DNA of 64,000 bases from Phaseolus vulgaris (lineage: Eukaryota > Streptophyta > Magnoliopsida > Fabales > Fabaceae): assembly GCF_000499845.2 (NCBI RefSeq), contig NC_023750.2:11026653-11090652 (forward strand). Direction: 5' to 3'. This document shows, piece after piece, positions 11,872-23,162 of the stretch. The notes below the pieces were generated by a model, which worked only from the letters and a program-made list of their open reading frames with translations, searched no databases and had not been told where the DNA came from. Made by a program: the position numbers and the translations under genes. Position 1 is the first letter of the stretch; each line of letters starts with the position of its first letter.

Positions 11872-13286
11872 TGTGTGTGTTTGATGTAGAAAAATGTATT
11901 GTTTGCTTTGAACTTAGTGAGGATGGTATTAGTGGTCATAATAGATTAGAGTGAGTTTAAGGTAGCCTTTTGCTTAGTAACCTACTTCATATCCTTAACC
12001 AAGGTGGTAAGATCAAACAAAAAAAGTTTTTCAAATCTCTTTTATCAACTACCTCAAGTTTTCTCAAAATCAGGTTACTGCACAAAAATAAATCTGTTGA
12101 TTTGTAAAACAATAGATTTATTTCTGAACTGGTTAATGTTTTTCAAAATTCTGTTAGGGCACCAAACAATTTGTTGCAACCCGTTATTTCTGTTAAGATG
12201 AGTTGGAAGTGATTTTAAAATCATCTTGTGTATTTCAGAAAAACAATCCATTTATTTTAACTTCAACCTGTTCTGTTTATAGCAACTTTCAATTATTTTT
12301 TGAAAAACTGTTATGAATTGGTTTCTATATAAAGAGAGGCACATCTCACACAAAAGACAACTGAGTGATCACGTTTTTGAACACAGATCAAAGAGTTTTC
12401 ATTGAGAGACAAAAGCTTTGAATGTTTTCTTGAAAGGTTCTCTTAAAGAATTCAAGTGTGCTTGTTCATTGTCTGCCTTGGTCAAGGGTTGAGGTTTTGT
12501 CATTGCTGAAATGCAGATTAATGCTGTTGTTTTAGGTTTCTTGCATCTTCTTTCCAGGTGCTTTCTTTCCTTATTCATTCTTGTGTAAAGGTGGTTGTAT
12601 AAACACTTCTTGATAGGGTTTCTTGGACTGTTATTGCTGTTGAAATAGAGTTTTTCAGTATTGTTGATGCCTTGTTCTTGAAGGGTTCAAGAACCACAAG
12701 GTCTTGTAGTTGGTTTTGTATTGATTAGTGGATTTCACCTTGGTGTGAGGTGAGACTGGATGTAGCTCTTGATGAGTTAACCAGCATAAACTGTGTGTTC
12801 ATCTTTCTTCTCAATCCATGCACTCGTTTTCTGCATAATTTGATAATCTGTCAGAAAATAAATCTGTTGAGTCAAAATTAAATTTGTTCTTTTTGGGCTT
12901 GTTCATACTGTTCTTCAAAGATCCAGAATAAGTTATTGATTGCTTGCAAATATCTGAATCTCTCCGTTGGCTGTTTAAACAGAGTAATAAATCTTTAAAC
13001 TAACTCTTTTTAAGATTCATATTCTCTTCAAGATCACTTGTTAAAGATTCAAAGTTTAATTTCTGAGTGTTAATCTTGTTGCAATAAAAGATCCTACACT
13101 GTTCTTGAAAAACTATCTTTTAATCTCAAGATAATCAGATTAAGGTTTTGGATTTGAAAAAGTAATCAGAAAATAAATCTGTTCTTTTTAAAATCAATCT
13201 GTTCTTTTTCTCAGGATTACTGGAAATTTTTTTTTAAAAGCTCAGTTCACCCCCCCTCTTAAACTTAGGCACTAATAGACCCAACA
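11872..13286 (+). mobile_element. Copia-type (SIRE-like) solo LTR inserted in the Tat-C antisense gene
   Basis: About 1.4 kb with TG...CA ends, interrupting a coding exon that resumes on the right side. It has TATATAAAG at 12326-12334, 'tcttgaaggg' leader blocks, and an end (TTCACCCCCCCTCTT ... CCCAACA) that parallels the SIRE-like LTR end at 15410-15450. A degenerate AAATAAATCTGTT motif recurs in pairs about 20-21 bp apart (12086/12107, 13172/13192). I could not confirm a TSD (cttag on the left, tgcct on the right), so the exact left edge is uncertain. Confidence 0.6.
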
Positions 13287-13692
13287 TGCCTTTGAGTCAT
13301 GGATAGCCAAAGTTGATGTTGATCTCGAGCTGAGTAATATGAGATGTGGCGAACTCGAGAAGAGGGAGAAGCAAAGGGAGGATAAGGTGGCAGAGTTGGA
13401 GAAGGCCTTAGAGGAACTGAAGGCAAAGTACTTGGTGCTGGACACCGAGAAGGCTTCGGTGAAGGCCGAAATTGAACAAACGCAAGGTGACACCTTGAGA
13501 ATGTTGGGTGAAACCTTCAACCAAGTCATCCGACATGCCCACCTGCCCTACAAGGGTCCACATACGGATGGCACTTTTGACGTCTTTAAGGGACAACTAG
13601 TACCCATTGAAGAGTTGGTGGCTCTTCAGAATTCAACACCGAGAACCGCCTCGAAGATGTTGAAGACGAAAACCATTAGGTTTAGTCTTTGA

Positions 13693-14330
13693 TGTATTTT
13701 GTTCCCTCGAGGTCGGGGTGTGACTTCCTTCTTTTTGTTCAATATAATGGATCAGTCGTTTTCCTTTATTCCTGCTTAAAAAAATTTAACAAGTAATAAT
13801 AACTAATGCTTACCGAGGACATCATACCCACGTTTGGTTAAAAGTATGAACTTTTCTTACGAGTTTTTTAGGGTCTCAGAAGGGATTACTGATTAAGGTA
13901 AGCATCCTTGGCCGAGCCGAGTCTTTAGGTGCGGGAGGAATTATTGATTAAGGTAAGCATCCTTGGCTGAACCGGGTCTTTAGGTTTCGAGAGGGATTAC
14001 CGATTAAGGTAAACATCCTTGGTCGAACCGGGTCTTTAGGTGTTGCGAGGGATTACCGATTAAGGTAAGCATCCTTAGTCGAGGCGAGTGCTGAGATAGA
14101 GCACGTAAATTTAACTTGTATTTTAAGTAAACAATTGAAAAGAAATGCCTCTTTAAAACCTTCCCGGCCGAAAATCCTCCATAAGGAAAAAATCGTCGGG
14201 CGAGGAAAGAGTGCATAATTTTATTAATTTAACTGTAATAAATATTCAGGTGCATGACATTCCACGTCCTCAGTATAATTTTTTCGAATAGGCGTTCTAA
14301 GTAGTATGCCCCCAAGCTGCGACTTCTCGG
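13693..14330 (+). repeat. Tat-C convergence zone with about 55-bp tandem repeats
   Basis: Roughly four imperfect units at about 13869-14090 share GTCTTTAGGT, GGGATTACCGATTAAGGTAAGCATCCTT and a CGA(A/G)CCGGG end. Each unit can form a small hairpin (AAGG taagcat CCTT). The array lies between the 3' end of the antisense gene and the 3' end of pol, the hypervariable zone known to hold tandem repeats in Tat-lineage elements. A block at 14147-14214 (CTCTTTAAAACC, then AAGGAAAAAA, ending GAGTGC) is shared with Tat-A and Tat-B. Confidence 0.75.
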
Positions 14331-15450
14331 TGTTGAATCAAGTGTGTTCAAGATTTGAAGAATCCAAATTCTTTGAGTTTGATAAAAGGCTGGATGTGTT
14401 TGCTGTTGTTGAGGTGTTTTAGAATAGGATCTGGGGTAGATTATCTATGTTAATCCACTCTTGATTGAATCCAAAGCTTAAGTATTCTCAAACCTTTTTA
14501 ATTGAAAGTGTTTTTCAAGCTAAGTGAAAACAACCTGTTGTTTTGTCAAACAACCGATTGTTTTATACTTAGGTGTTTTGAGAAAGGTTGAAAACTGTTT
14601 TTGGTGGTTGACTTGCTGTCAAACCAAAACAACCGATTGATTTGAGCATTCAATCGATTGTTTGTTTTGAAACCATAACAGAAAATTGTTTTGTGCTTTG
14701 ACTGAGCTTTAAATGATTTTATAACTGAATGCGCTCTTGTTTTAAATGCTTTGACCAATCTTTTAAAGCTATAAAGAGTTTGTTCAGTTTATGTAACAAA
14801 CGAGAACTGAGATTTAATCATAGAAAAACAGATTTGAGTTTTTCACTGATTTTGCTTTTGTAGAGTTAAAGAATGCTTTGTGATTGCTTTGATCGAGAGA
14901 GTGGAATAAGATCTTCATCTTGTATTGATTTCAGATCATTCTGTAACAAGTGTAATCCTTCTATACTTTGTGTAAACTCTTGTGTGATAAGCCGAGAAGT
15001 GTTGTGTGCTCTTGAGGTTGTCAAGATCAGCATTCTTGGTGGTGTATGTGCTGAGCCAAAGGAAGTGTGTGTCTTGAGGGGATCAAGGTCACTTCTTTGG
15101 TGGTGTGTGTAAGTAATTTAGGTTTGATTGCTTAGTGGATTCCCAGTGGTTTCTGGGAAGACTGGATGTAGCTCTTGGTTTAAGAGTGAACCAGTATAAA
15201 TTGTGTGTGCAATCTCTTTATCCCTTGAACTCTTTAATTTCAGTTTATATTTTAACTGGTATAAACAACCGATTGTTTTTGCGAAACAACCGATTGTTTT
15301 TCTGGTGTTGTGCTAAATTGCTTTGTGTTTTTGGAAAACTGAATTATGAATCAAGTTTTCTCAAAGGAATTTCATTCTAGACTAAAATTTTTGCGAAAAC
15401 CCTCTTTAAACCATTCACCCCCCTCTAGTTTAAAGCCATACATTCTAACA
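14331..15450 (+). repeat. 5' LTR of the SIRE-like element
   Basis: 1120 bp, TG...CA. TATAAAG at 14770-14776 is a likely promoter. It contains three pairs of AAACAACCGATTGTTT-type motifs (first bases 14528/14548, 14627/14648, 15263/15284). Confidence 0.9.
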
Positions 15451-15475
15451 ATTGCCATCAAGAGCTTGGTTCTTG
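15451..15475 (+). promoter_or_regulatory. Primer-binding site region
   Basis: The sequence right after the LTR (attgccatcaagagcttgg) resembles the copia initiator-tRNA-Met site TGGTATCAGAGC, with an extra A and a few changes. The match is degenerate. Confidence 0.5.
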
Positions 15476-15511
15476 AAATTTATTCAAGTGTGATCCTAAA
15501 ACTGTTTTTAC

Positions 15512-17233
15512 ATGGCTGATAGATTACCCTTTGGGGAGGGTGCTTCAATCAACAGACCACCTCTGTTTTGTGGTTTGAACTACCAATTTTGGAAAGTCAT
15601 AATGAAAATCTTTGTTGAATCCCTTGACAAAGGAATTTGGGATGCAATTGAAAATGGCCCCTTTGTTCCAAAATTTGAAAAAGATGGATCTTCCATTGAA
15701 AATCCTTGGTCTCAATGGACTGATTCTGAAAGCAAGAAGGCCAAATTTGATTGCATTGCTAAAAACATAATAACTTCTGCCTTGAATTCAGATGATTTTT
15801 TCAGGATCTCTCAATGCAAATTAGCAAAGGAAATGTGGGACACCTTGGAGGTAACTCATGAAGGTACCAATGCGGTGAAAAGAGCCAAAAAGCATACTCT
15901 GATCCAAGAGTATGAAATGTTCAGAATGCTGAAGGGTGAGACTGTTGCTGATGTTCAGAAGAGGTTCACTCACATCATCAACCACCTCATGAGCCTTGAG
16001 AAAACCTTTGAAAAAGAAGAGCTAAACATCAAGATCCTCAAATGTCTTGATAGATCTTGGCAACCTAAGGTAACTGCTATATCTAAATCAAAAGATCTAA
16101 CATCATTGAGTATGGCTTCTTTGTTTGGCAAGCTTAGGGAACATGAGTTAGAGATGAATAGAATCAATGTTCAAGAAAGTGAAGACAAGCATGTGAAAAA
16201 CATTGCCTTAAAAGCTGTCAAGCACAAAAGCAAGCAAGAATCCAGTGATGAAAGGGATGAAGAGAACCTTAGTTTGCTATCTAGAAAGTTTAGCAAATTC
16301 TTGAAAAGGAACCGCAACAAAGACACCAACAAAGAAGGGTATGGAAACAAAAAATCCAATGATTTTAATTCCAATAACTATACTTGTTTTGGTTGTGGTG
16401 AGCAAGGACACATAAAGGCAGATTGCCCAAATAAAGAAAGCTAGGAGAAGAAGTCAAGCTACAAAGAAAAGAAGGGAAAGTCAAAAAGGGCCTACATAGC
16501 TTGGGATGAGAATGAAGTCTCCTCATTAAGCTTATCATCAAGTGAAGAAGAAAAGGCAAACATATGCTTGATTGCAGAAGGAGATGACGATTCATGCAGC
16601 TCAAGTGATGTAAGTTCATGTGCTTCTCTAAATGCTGAAAATTATAGTGAATTGCTTGAAGCTTTTCAAGAAACACATGATGAAGCTAATCGACTGGTTC
16701 TTTCAAACAACCGATTAAAAGAGCTTAACAACTGGCTTGGAAAGAGAGTTAAGGCACTTGAAGAAGAGCTGGAAAAATCAAAAAGTGATTTTGAAAATCT
16801 GGAAACTCATTGCAAAAACTCTTTTTGCAAGTGTGACACTCTCATTTGTGAAAATTGTGAAAATCTTGAAAAGAAAGTGCATTATCTTGTTAGTACTGTG
16901 GATAAGCTTTCAAAAGGAAAATCCAACTTTGAGAACGTCTTGGCATCTCAAAACTGTGTTTTTGGAAGAGCTGGATTAGGTTTTAATCCACAAAACAAGA
17001 AAGATAAGTTTTCAAAGAATTTTTCAAAACAACCGATTGTTAAGTCGAAACAACCGGTTGTTACATGCTTTTATTGCATGAAGAAAGGCCATTCTGTTAG
17101 ATTATGCAAAATAAGGAAATATTTTGTTCCCAGAGGCTTTATGAAATGGATTCCCAAAGGTTGTGAGGTTTCAAATGATAAAAATAAATCAAATGGACCC
17201 ACATTTGTAAGGGGACCAAACCTTGTTGCTTGA
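15512..17233 (+). pseudogene. Copia gag (UBN2-type) with two CCHC knuckles, one stop
   Basis: Capsid/nucleocapsid protein of a SIRE-lineage copia element. The N-terminal MADRLPF...FCGLNYQFWK start and the EMWDTLEVTHEGT, LIQEYEMFRM and MSLEKTF stretches are the UBN2 gag signature. A CCHC knuckle follows (CFGCGEQGHIKADC, about residues 294-307). A TAG at 16442-16444 interrupts the frame. It then continues in the same frame with an acidic Ser-rich stretch, a coiled coil (about 16660-16900) and a second knuckle (CFYCMKKGHSVRLC, about 17070-17110), ending at 17231-17233. In autonomous SIRE elements a protease would follow; none is present. Two copies of KQPIV/KQPVV are encoded by the paired DNA motif at 17027/17048. 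Confidence 0.87.
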
Positions 17234-18030
17234 ATTCATGTCTATGTAGGGAATCTAGAAGAACATGAGGCACTGAGTCATCTGATCATGTTCTTGGAAG
17301 GAAAAGATTAACATTGAAGCTGAATCAATGTTATGTACCAATCCAAGGTTCTTAATAGTCAAAAGAGGCTTCTTGATCACAAACAAATGACTCATTGAAG
17401 GAACTTCATAAAGGATAAGACCTTCCTTATCTATATCCTTATTTGTTTTTAATTCAAATTCATGCTTAAATATCTCTTGTTAAATGTTCAATTACATCTA
17501 CATTGAATCTTATCTGCTCATTCTTAATAAGTCAAAATTTGTTTTACTGCTGCAGAAAAACAACCAATTGTTTCCATGAAACAACCGATTGTTTTCTCTC
17601 TGACAACACTGTGAAAGAATGGATTTAATTCCTTTTTAAATTGTGTCTGTTGCAGATCTCAATTATGAAAGAATCATGAGTCAATAAAGCTGTGTTGAAA
17701 GCCCGATCTTGTTCTAGAGGAAGTTACAACATGTCATAAAGGAATATATTCCAAAATCTTGAAAATTTAAGAGCCTTTATGACTAGTCAAAGATCACATG
17801 TGATGACCATGTGATTTTCTGCTTTTTCTGACGTTTTCAGTGCAGGTCTTGGTCAAGTCTTTTCTCTTTGAAGACTGAAACCCACTCACATCAATTGAAT
17901 GCAATTTGTTCTGTTTCTCTTTAAATTTTGGTGCAACTGTTCTCTCTCACAAGAACAATCAATTGAGCCATCTCTTGCAACATCTCTTGCTCTCCTTGTG
18001 TGAGTCTTCTTTGCCTCTTTTTTTGCTATC
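17234..18030 (+). other. Non-coding interval where pol would be expected
   Basis: No integrase, RT or RNase H remnant on either strand. It contains a paired motif at 17558/17579. A pyrimidine-rich stretch and agGTCTTGG-like sites near 17845 could be splice signals for the downstream ORF, but this is not clear. Confidence 0.6.
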
Positions 18031-18836
18031 ATGGAATCCACTCCTCCTACATCAAAGAGGGTTAAAACCAGATTTGTGAGGTCTGGAGGGAGACTAGAGG
18101 GCTGGTTTTCTGGAGACAATGAACTCATTGAAAAGTATCGTTTTGAAACTAGCACAAAGGTGATCAACAACCCCAAAGTTGTTTCCTTTGATTGGCTGAA
18201 AAGCCAAAAGCTAGACAATGTGAGGAAGCTACTCAAGGACCAGCTGCTGAGAAGGTTCTTGGAGATGAAGGGAAACATATACACTGATCTGATCCGGGTA
18301 TTCTACACCAATCTCAAGTTTGAGGGAAACAATCTTGTTTCTCATGTGAAGGGAGTTGACATGGAGATCACTCATCTGAAGATGAGTCATCTGAGCTGGT
18401 TAAGTCAACACAAGAAATGAACAATGACTCTCTAAGCAAGATGGGATTCACCAAAATAAATGGGAAATGGGTGAGCAAAGATGGTGATCATGGTGCTTCA
18501 TCTAGTGCTGCAGCTGCAAATTTTGATGAAGAAGATCAAGCTGCTGACATGGATATTCACCATGAAGAACAGCCTGAAGCCAATTTTGGTGCTGGAACCA
18601 GTGCAGGAAATCAAGGAGATGAAATGCCATCCATGTCTTCTTTTGAAAGATACATGGTGAATAGGCTTGATGGCTTTGCCGAGAATCAATGGAATCTTCA
18701 TGATTTGTGTGTGAGCAACTTCCAAAGTATAGACAAAAGATTCAACAACATGGATACACGGTTTATGAACTTGGATGAACAGATCGAAGCTGTTCAGAAA
18801 CAGATTTTTGAACTCCAGTATGGCAAGGATGATTAA
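18031..18836 (+). pseudogene. Plant-transposon-protein ORF with C-terminal coiled coil, internally deleted
   Basis: Two open pieces. 18031-18420 contains the basic N terminus and VVSFDWLKSQKLDNVR, GNIYTDLIRVFYTNL and LVSHVKG. 18417-18836 contains LSKMGFTKINGKWVSKDGD, an acidic linker and a coiled coil (NMDTRFMNLDEQIEAVQKQ). The homologous ORF at 62457-63287 (minus) has about 130 additional residues between these blocks, so this copy has an internal deletion plus a frame change near 18380-18420. It resembles the 'putative plant transposon protein' domain common in legume repeats (from memory, not searched). Biochemical role unknown. It could encode a DNA-binding or capsid-accessory protein; nothing in the sequence settles this. 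Confidence 0.7.
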
Positions 18837-19219
18837 AGGAAAAACAACCGATTGAATTCACGAAACAACCGATTGTTTTTGGCCCTATATCAGTTTAAGA
18901 GCTTTTGTTTTAAATTTCTGTATAATCTGGAACAATTGTCTTTTTTTTTATCTCTTCTTATTGTCTATTTGTGAAGACAAATAGGGGCAGATTTTATGCT
19001 GTGTTGTCTTTTACTATCTTTTATTTTCTGCAAACTCTATGTTGTGTTTGAGTGTTTAAGTAAGCCTTTTTTTTTCTGCTGCTGATCTGCTGTTTTTGCT
19101 CTAACCTTCTATCAGAGATATTGTGCTTTGCTTAAACTTTGTTTTGCAGGAACTGCTTCAGATTCAATCAAATCCAACACAAGCAACTACGGATTTGTCT
19201 TCATCAAATAGGGGGAGAT
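18837..19219 (+). other. 3' untranslated region and polypurine tract of the SIRE-like element
   Basis: T-rich non-coding DNA with a motif pair at 18842/18863. The polypurine tract AATAGGGGGAGAT (19207-19219) abuts the 3' LTR. Confidence 0.75.
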
Positions 19220-20339
19220 TGTTGAATCAAGTGTGTTTAAGCTTTGAAGAATCCAAATCCTTTGAGTTTGATGGAAGGCTGGATGTGCTTGTTGTTGTTG
19301 AGGTGTTTTAGAATAGGATCTGGGGTAGATTATCTGTGTTAATCCACTCTTGATTGAATCCAAAGCTTAAGTATTCTCAAACCTTTTGAATTGAAAGTGT
19401 TTTTCAAACTAAGTGAAAAACAACCTGTTGTTTTGTCGAAACAACCAATTGTTTTATACTTAGGTGTTTTGAGAAAGGTTGAAAACTGTTTTTGGTGGTG
19501 ACTTGCTGTTAAACCAAAACAACCGATTGATTTGAGCATTCAATCGATTGTTTTTTTTGAAACCATAACATAAAACTGTTTTGTGCTTTGATTGAGCTTT
19601 AAATGATTTTATAACTGAATGCGCTCCCGTTTTAAATGCTTTGACCAATCTTTTAAAGCTATAAAGAGTTTGTTCAGTTTATGTAACAAACGAGAACTGA
19701 GATTTAATCATAGAAAAAAAAATTGAGTTTTTCACTGATTTTGCTTTTGAAGAGTTAAAGAATGCTTTGTGATTGCTTTGATTAAGATATAGTGGAATAG
19801 GATCTTCATCTTGTATTGATTTCAGATCATTCTGTAACAAGTGTAATCCTTCTATACTTTGTGTAAACTCTTGTGTGATAGGTCGAGAAGTGTTGTGTGC
19901 TCTAAGGTTGTCAAGATCAGCATTCTTGGTGGTGTATGTGCTGAGCCAAAGGAAGTGTGTGTCTTGAGGGGATCAAGGTCACTTCTTTGGTGGTGTGTAA
20001 GAAATCTAGGTTTGATTGCTTAGTGGATTCCCCAGTGGTTTCTGGGAAGAATGGATGTAGCTCTTGGTTTAAGAGTGAACCAGTATAAATTGTGTGTGCA
20101 ATCTCTCTATCCCTTGAACTCTTTAATTTTAGTTTATATTTTAATTGGTATAAACAACCGATTGTTTCTGCGAAACAACCGATTGTTTTTCTGGTGCTGT
20201 GCTAAATTGCTTTGTGTTTTTGGCAAACTGAATTCTGAATCAAGTTTTCTAAAAGGAATTTCATTCTAGACTAAAAAGTTTGCGAAAACCCTTTTTAAAC
20301 CATTCACCCCCCTCTAGTTTAAAGCCATACATTCTAACA
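19220..20339 (+). repeat. 3' LTR of the SIRE-like element
   Basis: Same length (1120 bp) and ends as the 5' LTR, with a few percent visible differences. Motif pairs at 19418/19439, 19517/19538 and 20152/20173 are all exactly 21 bp apart. Confidence 0.9.
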
Positions 20340-23162
20340 CTCGAATTCAAAAGGTGCCTTCCTAGTTGGATGAGAACTTGCCCTCGGTCTTCTTGGCCTC
20401 ACCTCACGTTCGGCACACAAGATGTCCTTTATGAAAGCTTCTCGACTGAACATTCGTATTATACCGTCTGGACGCTCGAAGTTTGCATGCAGCTTCTTGA
20501 ATCTTACGTCTTTCTCTGAACTCGTTTATGAGGTAGAGTCTGGCCGACAAACTCTATTGGTTAAGGGATAGGTAAAAAATTTGTCTTATGAGGGATGGCT
20601 CCCCTACTTCGAATGGAATCATGGCTTCGGTCCCATAAGCCAGGCTATATGGTATTTCTTTCGTTGAGGTTTGCGACGTACAACGATACACCCATAGGAC
20701 CTCTACCAATTCTTCCGTCCACCATTCTTTCGCGGTACCAAGTCATTTCTTCAACTCATTGAGGATGACCTTGTTTGCTGCTTCAGCCTGCCATTGGTTT
20801 GGGGGTGTTCAACTGACCTTGTTATGGATTTGATGTCGAGTCCTTCATAAAAAGCTTGAAGAAATCGGTCAATGAATTGTCGATCATTATTGGTTATGAT
20901 TGTGCAGGGTACTCCGAACCGGCATACTATGCTTCTTCACACAAAGTTTTGGACGTTCTTCCGAGATGGAGGCGGAGGGGCTCGGCCCCGATCCACTTAG
21001 TTAGATAAAATACTCCAACTAAGAAGAACTTGGTTTGTCCTTTTCCTGGGTTGAAGGGGTCGATGATATCCATTCTCCAGATGGCGAATGGCCATGGGGA
21101 CACGATGTTGTGAAGTGTTTCAGGTTTAAGATGAGTTAAGGGGCCATGCTCTTCACATTTGGTGCATTTCTTCACATATTTTGCACATTCATTCTGGACG
21201 GTTTGCTAGAAATATCAGGCCCTAGTTATTGCGCCAAAATTGATGGAGATCAAGCTCAAGTGGACATGGAGGCCAATCAACAAGATCAAGAAGAGGTAGA
21301 GGCACAAATAGAGGACGCCCATGGAGGTCAAAGCCCACCTCAAAGGCTTACAAGAAGCATGTTCAAAGCTTTAGGAGCTAGGGGACAATTATTTTCTCTT
21401 TTTGTAATTTCTTTGGTTGAAGGTGCTTAGAGGGAAACATTAGAAATCTCTATTGTTATAACATCTTTTAGTCTTTAGTTAGGAGCTTTAGAAGGGGGGG
21501 GGGGTACGTTAGTAGATAGGTGTAGGAGTAAATAAGGAGGTGCTAAAGTGAAGGAAGAGATCACACCTTCCTCATGCTTGATTTTTAGGCGCCGGTTCTA
21601 GTGAGCTTTAGGAGGGAATTTGAATTCTTTTAGTTTGATTTTCAGCACCTCTAGGCTATAAATAGGTGCTTCCCTTGTACATTTCAGATTTGAATTTTAG
21701 AGAAAAGAAACTATACTCAATTTTTGAGTGAGCATTGGAGAGCTTTTGAGCCTTCTTCTCTAGTCTTATCTTGATGGATCCATGGTGTCCTCAAGTGGCG
21801 GCAGCACACTAATCTTGGAGCAGTCATCCTCCAAGTGGCGTGATCACTCACCTACTCTTCCATCTCCATAAGCTCTTCTCTTCTCCTTCCTTTCTACTCT
21901 TTCAATTGTTCATGTTTAAGCTTGTTTCCTTGAAATTCTGTCTTGTGTTCTTGAGTTTGTGGTTCGGCTGTTCTTATTTTCCAGCAATCCTTTTCAGTTC
22001 TTTTGCCTTTAAATTCATTTTGTTCGGTTCATATTGGTTCTTATTCAATTCTATTCGGTGCTTTTGATTTTTACCTCTTTTTGTTGGTTCAATTTGACAA
22101 TATGAGGAACTTCCATATGAGTTTGGATTTGGTGCTAGTTTTGGTGAGTTCTTGACTTAGAACATTGATCCAATTCTAAGAAAAAGTGCCTAACATTTTT
22201 CCTACTCAAGTTGATTCCTAAGAATGTCAAGAATCATTCTTTTCTTTGCTATTGGAATCACATCAAAAATGGCTTCCAGACACTCCCTTACGGATCTCTT
22301 GGAGGATGTACTTAACTTGTTCTTCGGTGACACACTTCAACAGTGGTTTGGAGTATCCTCTTCTGTAGAGATATTGACTAATCAGTGTGTACCTAGCGCA
22401 TCGCTGTGTCATTGCTTTCTCCTCCTTTGACTCGTAAATGCCGAGATCTAAGTATCTTGCGATCGGGGTAATCAATGTATTGGCCTCGGTCACGACCAAA
22501 CACTCGGCCTCTCGTACGCTTGGGTTTTGTAGGCAAATCTGTAGAACAAATCGATGATGGCTCTTCTTATTTTTCGTAGCCAATCAAGACAACGCGTCAA
22601 CCCTCATATTATCCTCTCAGTGGATATGCTCTATCGTCACTCTTTTGAACCGAGCGTTGAGATTGGAGACCGTGTGGTACTACCTTTGCAGTAAAGGCTC
22701 CTTCACCTCAAAGTCTACCCTGATTTGCCTGATCACCAACTAGGAGTCGCTTTTTCATGTTACCTCGAGAGCTCCCATATCATATGTTAAGTGTAAATCG
22801 ACAATAATGGCTTCGTACTTTGCCTGGTTATTGATGGCTTTAAACTCGAACTTCAATGCTTGTTCGAGGACGAGGTCCCACTACCCCTTGAGAACGATAC
22901 CAACTCTACATACTGTCTTGTTGAAGCACCCGTTAGCGTATACCACCCACTCAGTCGGAAGGTCTTGCTGAGGGGTCAATTCGACTGAGAAGTCAGCTAA
23001 ACATTGGGACTTTATTGCTCCCCTTGGCTCGTAGCGGATGTCAAACTCTGACAACTCTACTGACCATCATATCATGCATCCTACAAGGTCTGGCTTAGAA
23101 AGAATTTTAACGATTAGATAGTATGTTCCTACAACTATAATGTGGTTCTAGAAATAATCCAA
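20340..23162 (-). pseudogene. Tat-C pol remnants (integrase, RNase H), minus strand
   Basis: Read on the minus strand from 23162 down. The order is an RNase H end (KILSKPDL, WSVELSEFDIRYEPRGAI at about 23130-22990), an archaeal-type RNase H region (FKAINNQAKYEAI at about 22850), then the integrase H2C2 finger (GYSKPLLKC ... GVSGSH to 22271). After the solo LTR at 21241-22265 it continues as ECAKYVKKCTKCEEHGPL and PFAIWRMDIIDPF (20927-21230). Many stops. The second RNase H marks the Tat lineage. Below about 20900 the integrase C terminus is too decayed to follow. It pairs with the plus-strand antisense gene at 10286-13692. Confidence 0.75.
21241..22265 (+). mobile_element. Solo LTR of a gypsy family, TSD aaaat
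   Basis: TGATGGAG...CACATCA, 1025 bp, flanked by perfect aaaat at 21236-21240 and 22266-22270. It splits the integrase zinc-finger coding region of Tat-C, which reads on across it. TATAAATAG at 21657-21665 marks the promoter. The family also occurs at 23163-24076, 56334-58158 and 56944-57854. Confidence 0.9.

Larger units (their letters stand above)
10286..13692 (+). pseudogene. Tat-C antisense gene (Transposase_28-like plus coiled coil), interrupted
   Basis: Homologous in layout to the intact gene at 43551-46167. The first exon starts with a Ser-rich leader (10286 on). After a frame change near 10500 it carries the Transposase_28-like block around 10700-11000 (QLHPNTWASL, then a stop at about 10801, then the equivalent of FHLFPTPSTF). 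A textbook intron sits at 11212-11280 (GTATGT to TGTAG). The second exon (11281-11873) encodes a Ser/Pro/Thr-rich linker and the start of a coiled coil. It is interrupted by a copia-type LTR and resumes at about 13287 with a Glu/Lys-rich heptad region (GELEKREKQREDKVAELEK) to a stop at 13690-13692. Orientation is opposite to the pol remnants of the same element at 20.3-23.1 kb. The function of this protein family is unknown. Confidence 0.72.
14331..20339 (+). mobile_element. Non-autonomous SIRE-like copia element (gag and plant-transposon-protein ORF, no pol)
   Basis: Bounded by two 1120-bp LTRs (14331-15450 and 19220-20339), both TGTTGAATC...TCTAACA. Flanks are ctcgg (14326-14330) and ctcga (20340-20344), a 5-bp TSD with one change. 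Inside are a copia gag (15512-17233) and a second ORF region (18031-18836). There is no protease, integrase or RT between them: 17234-18030 is non-coding. It must rely on another element for copying (inference). A polypurine tract (ATAGGGGGAGAT) directly precedes the 3' LTR. The element sits inside decayed Tat-C. Confidence 0.88.

Noticed and set aside
11867..13291. Search for a TSD around the copia LTR at 11872-13286
   Set aside because: Flanks cttag and tgcct do not match; a cttag also occurs at 13264-13268 but would leave the LTR without a CA end, so I did not claim a TSD.
13869..14090. Regularly spaced repeats, considered as a CRISPR-like array
   Set aside because: Plant nuclear DNA; units are directly adjacent imperfect tandem repeats without unique spacers.
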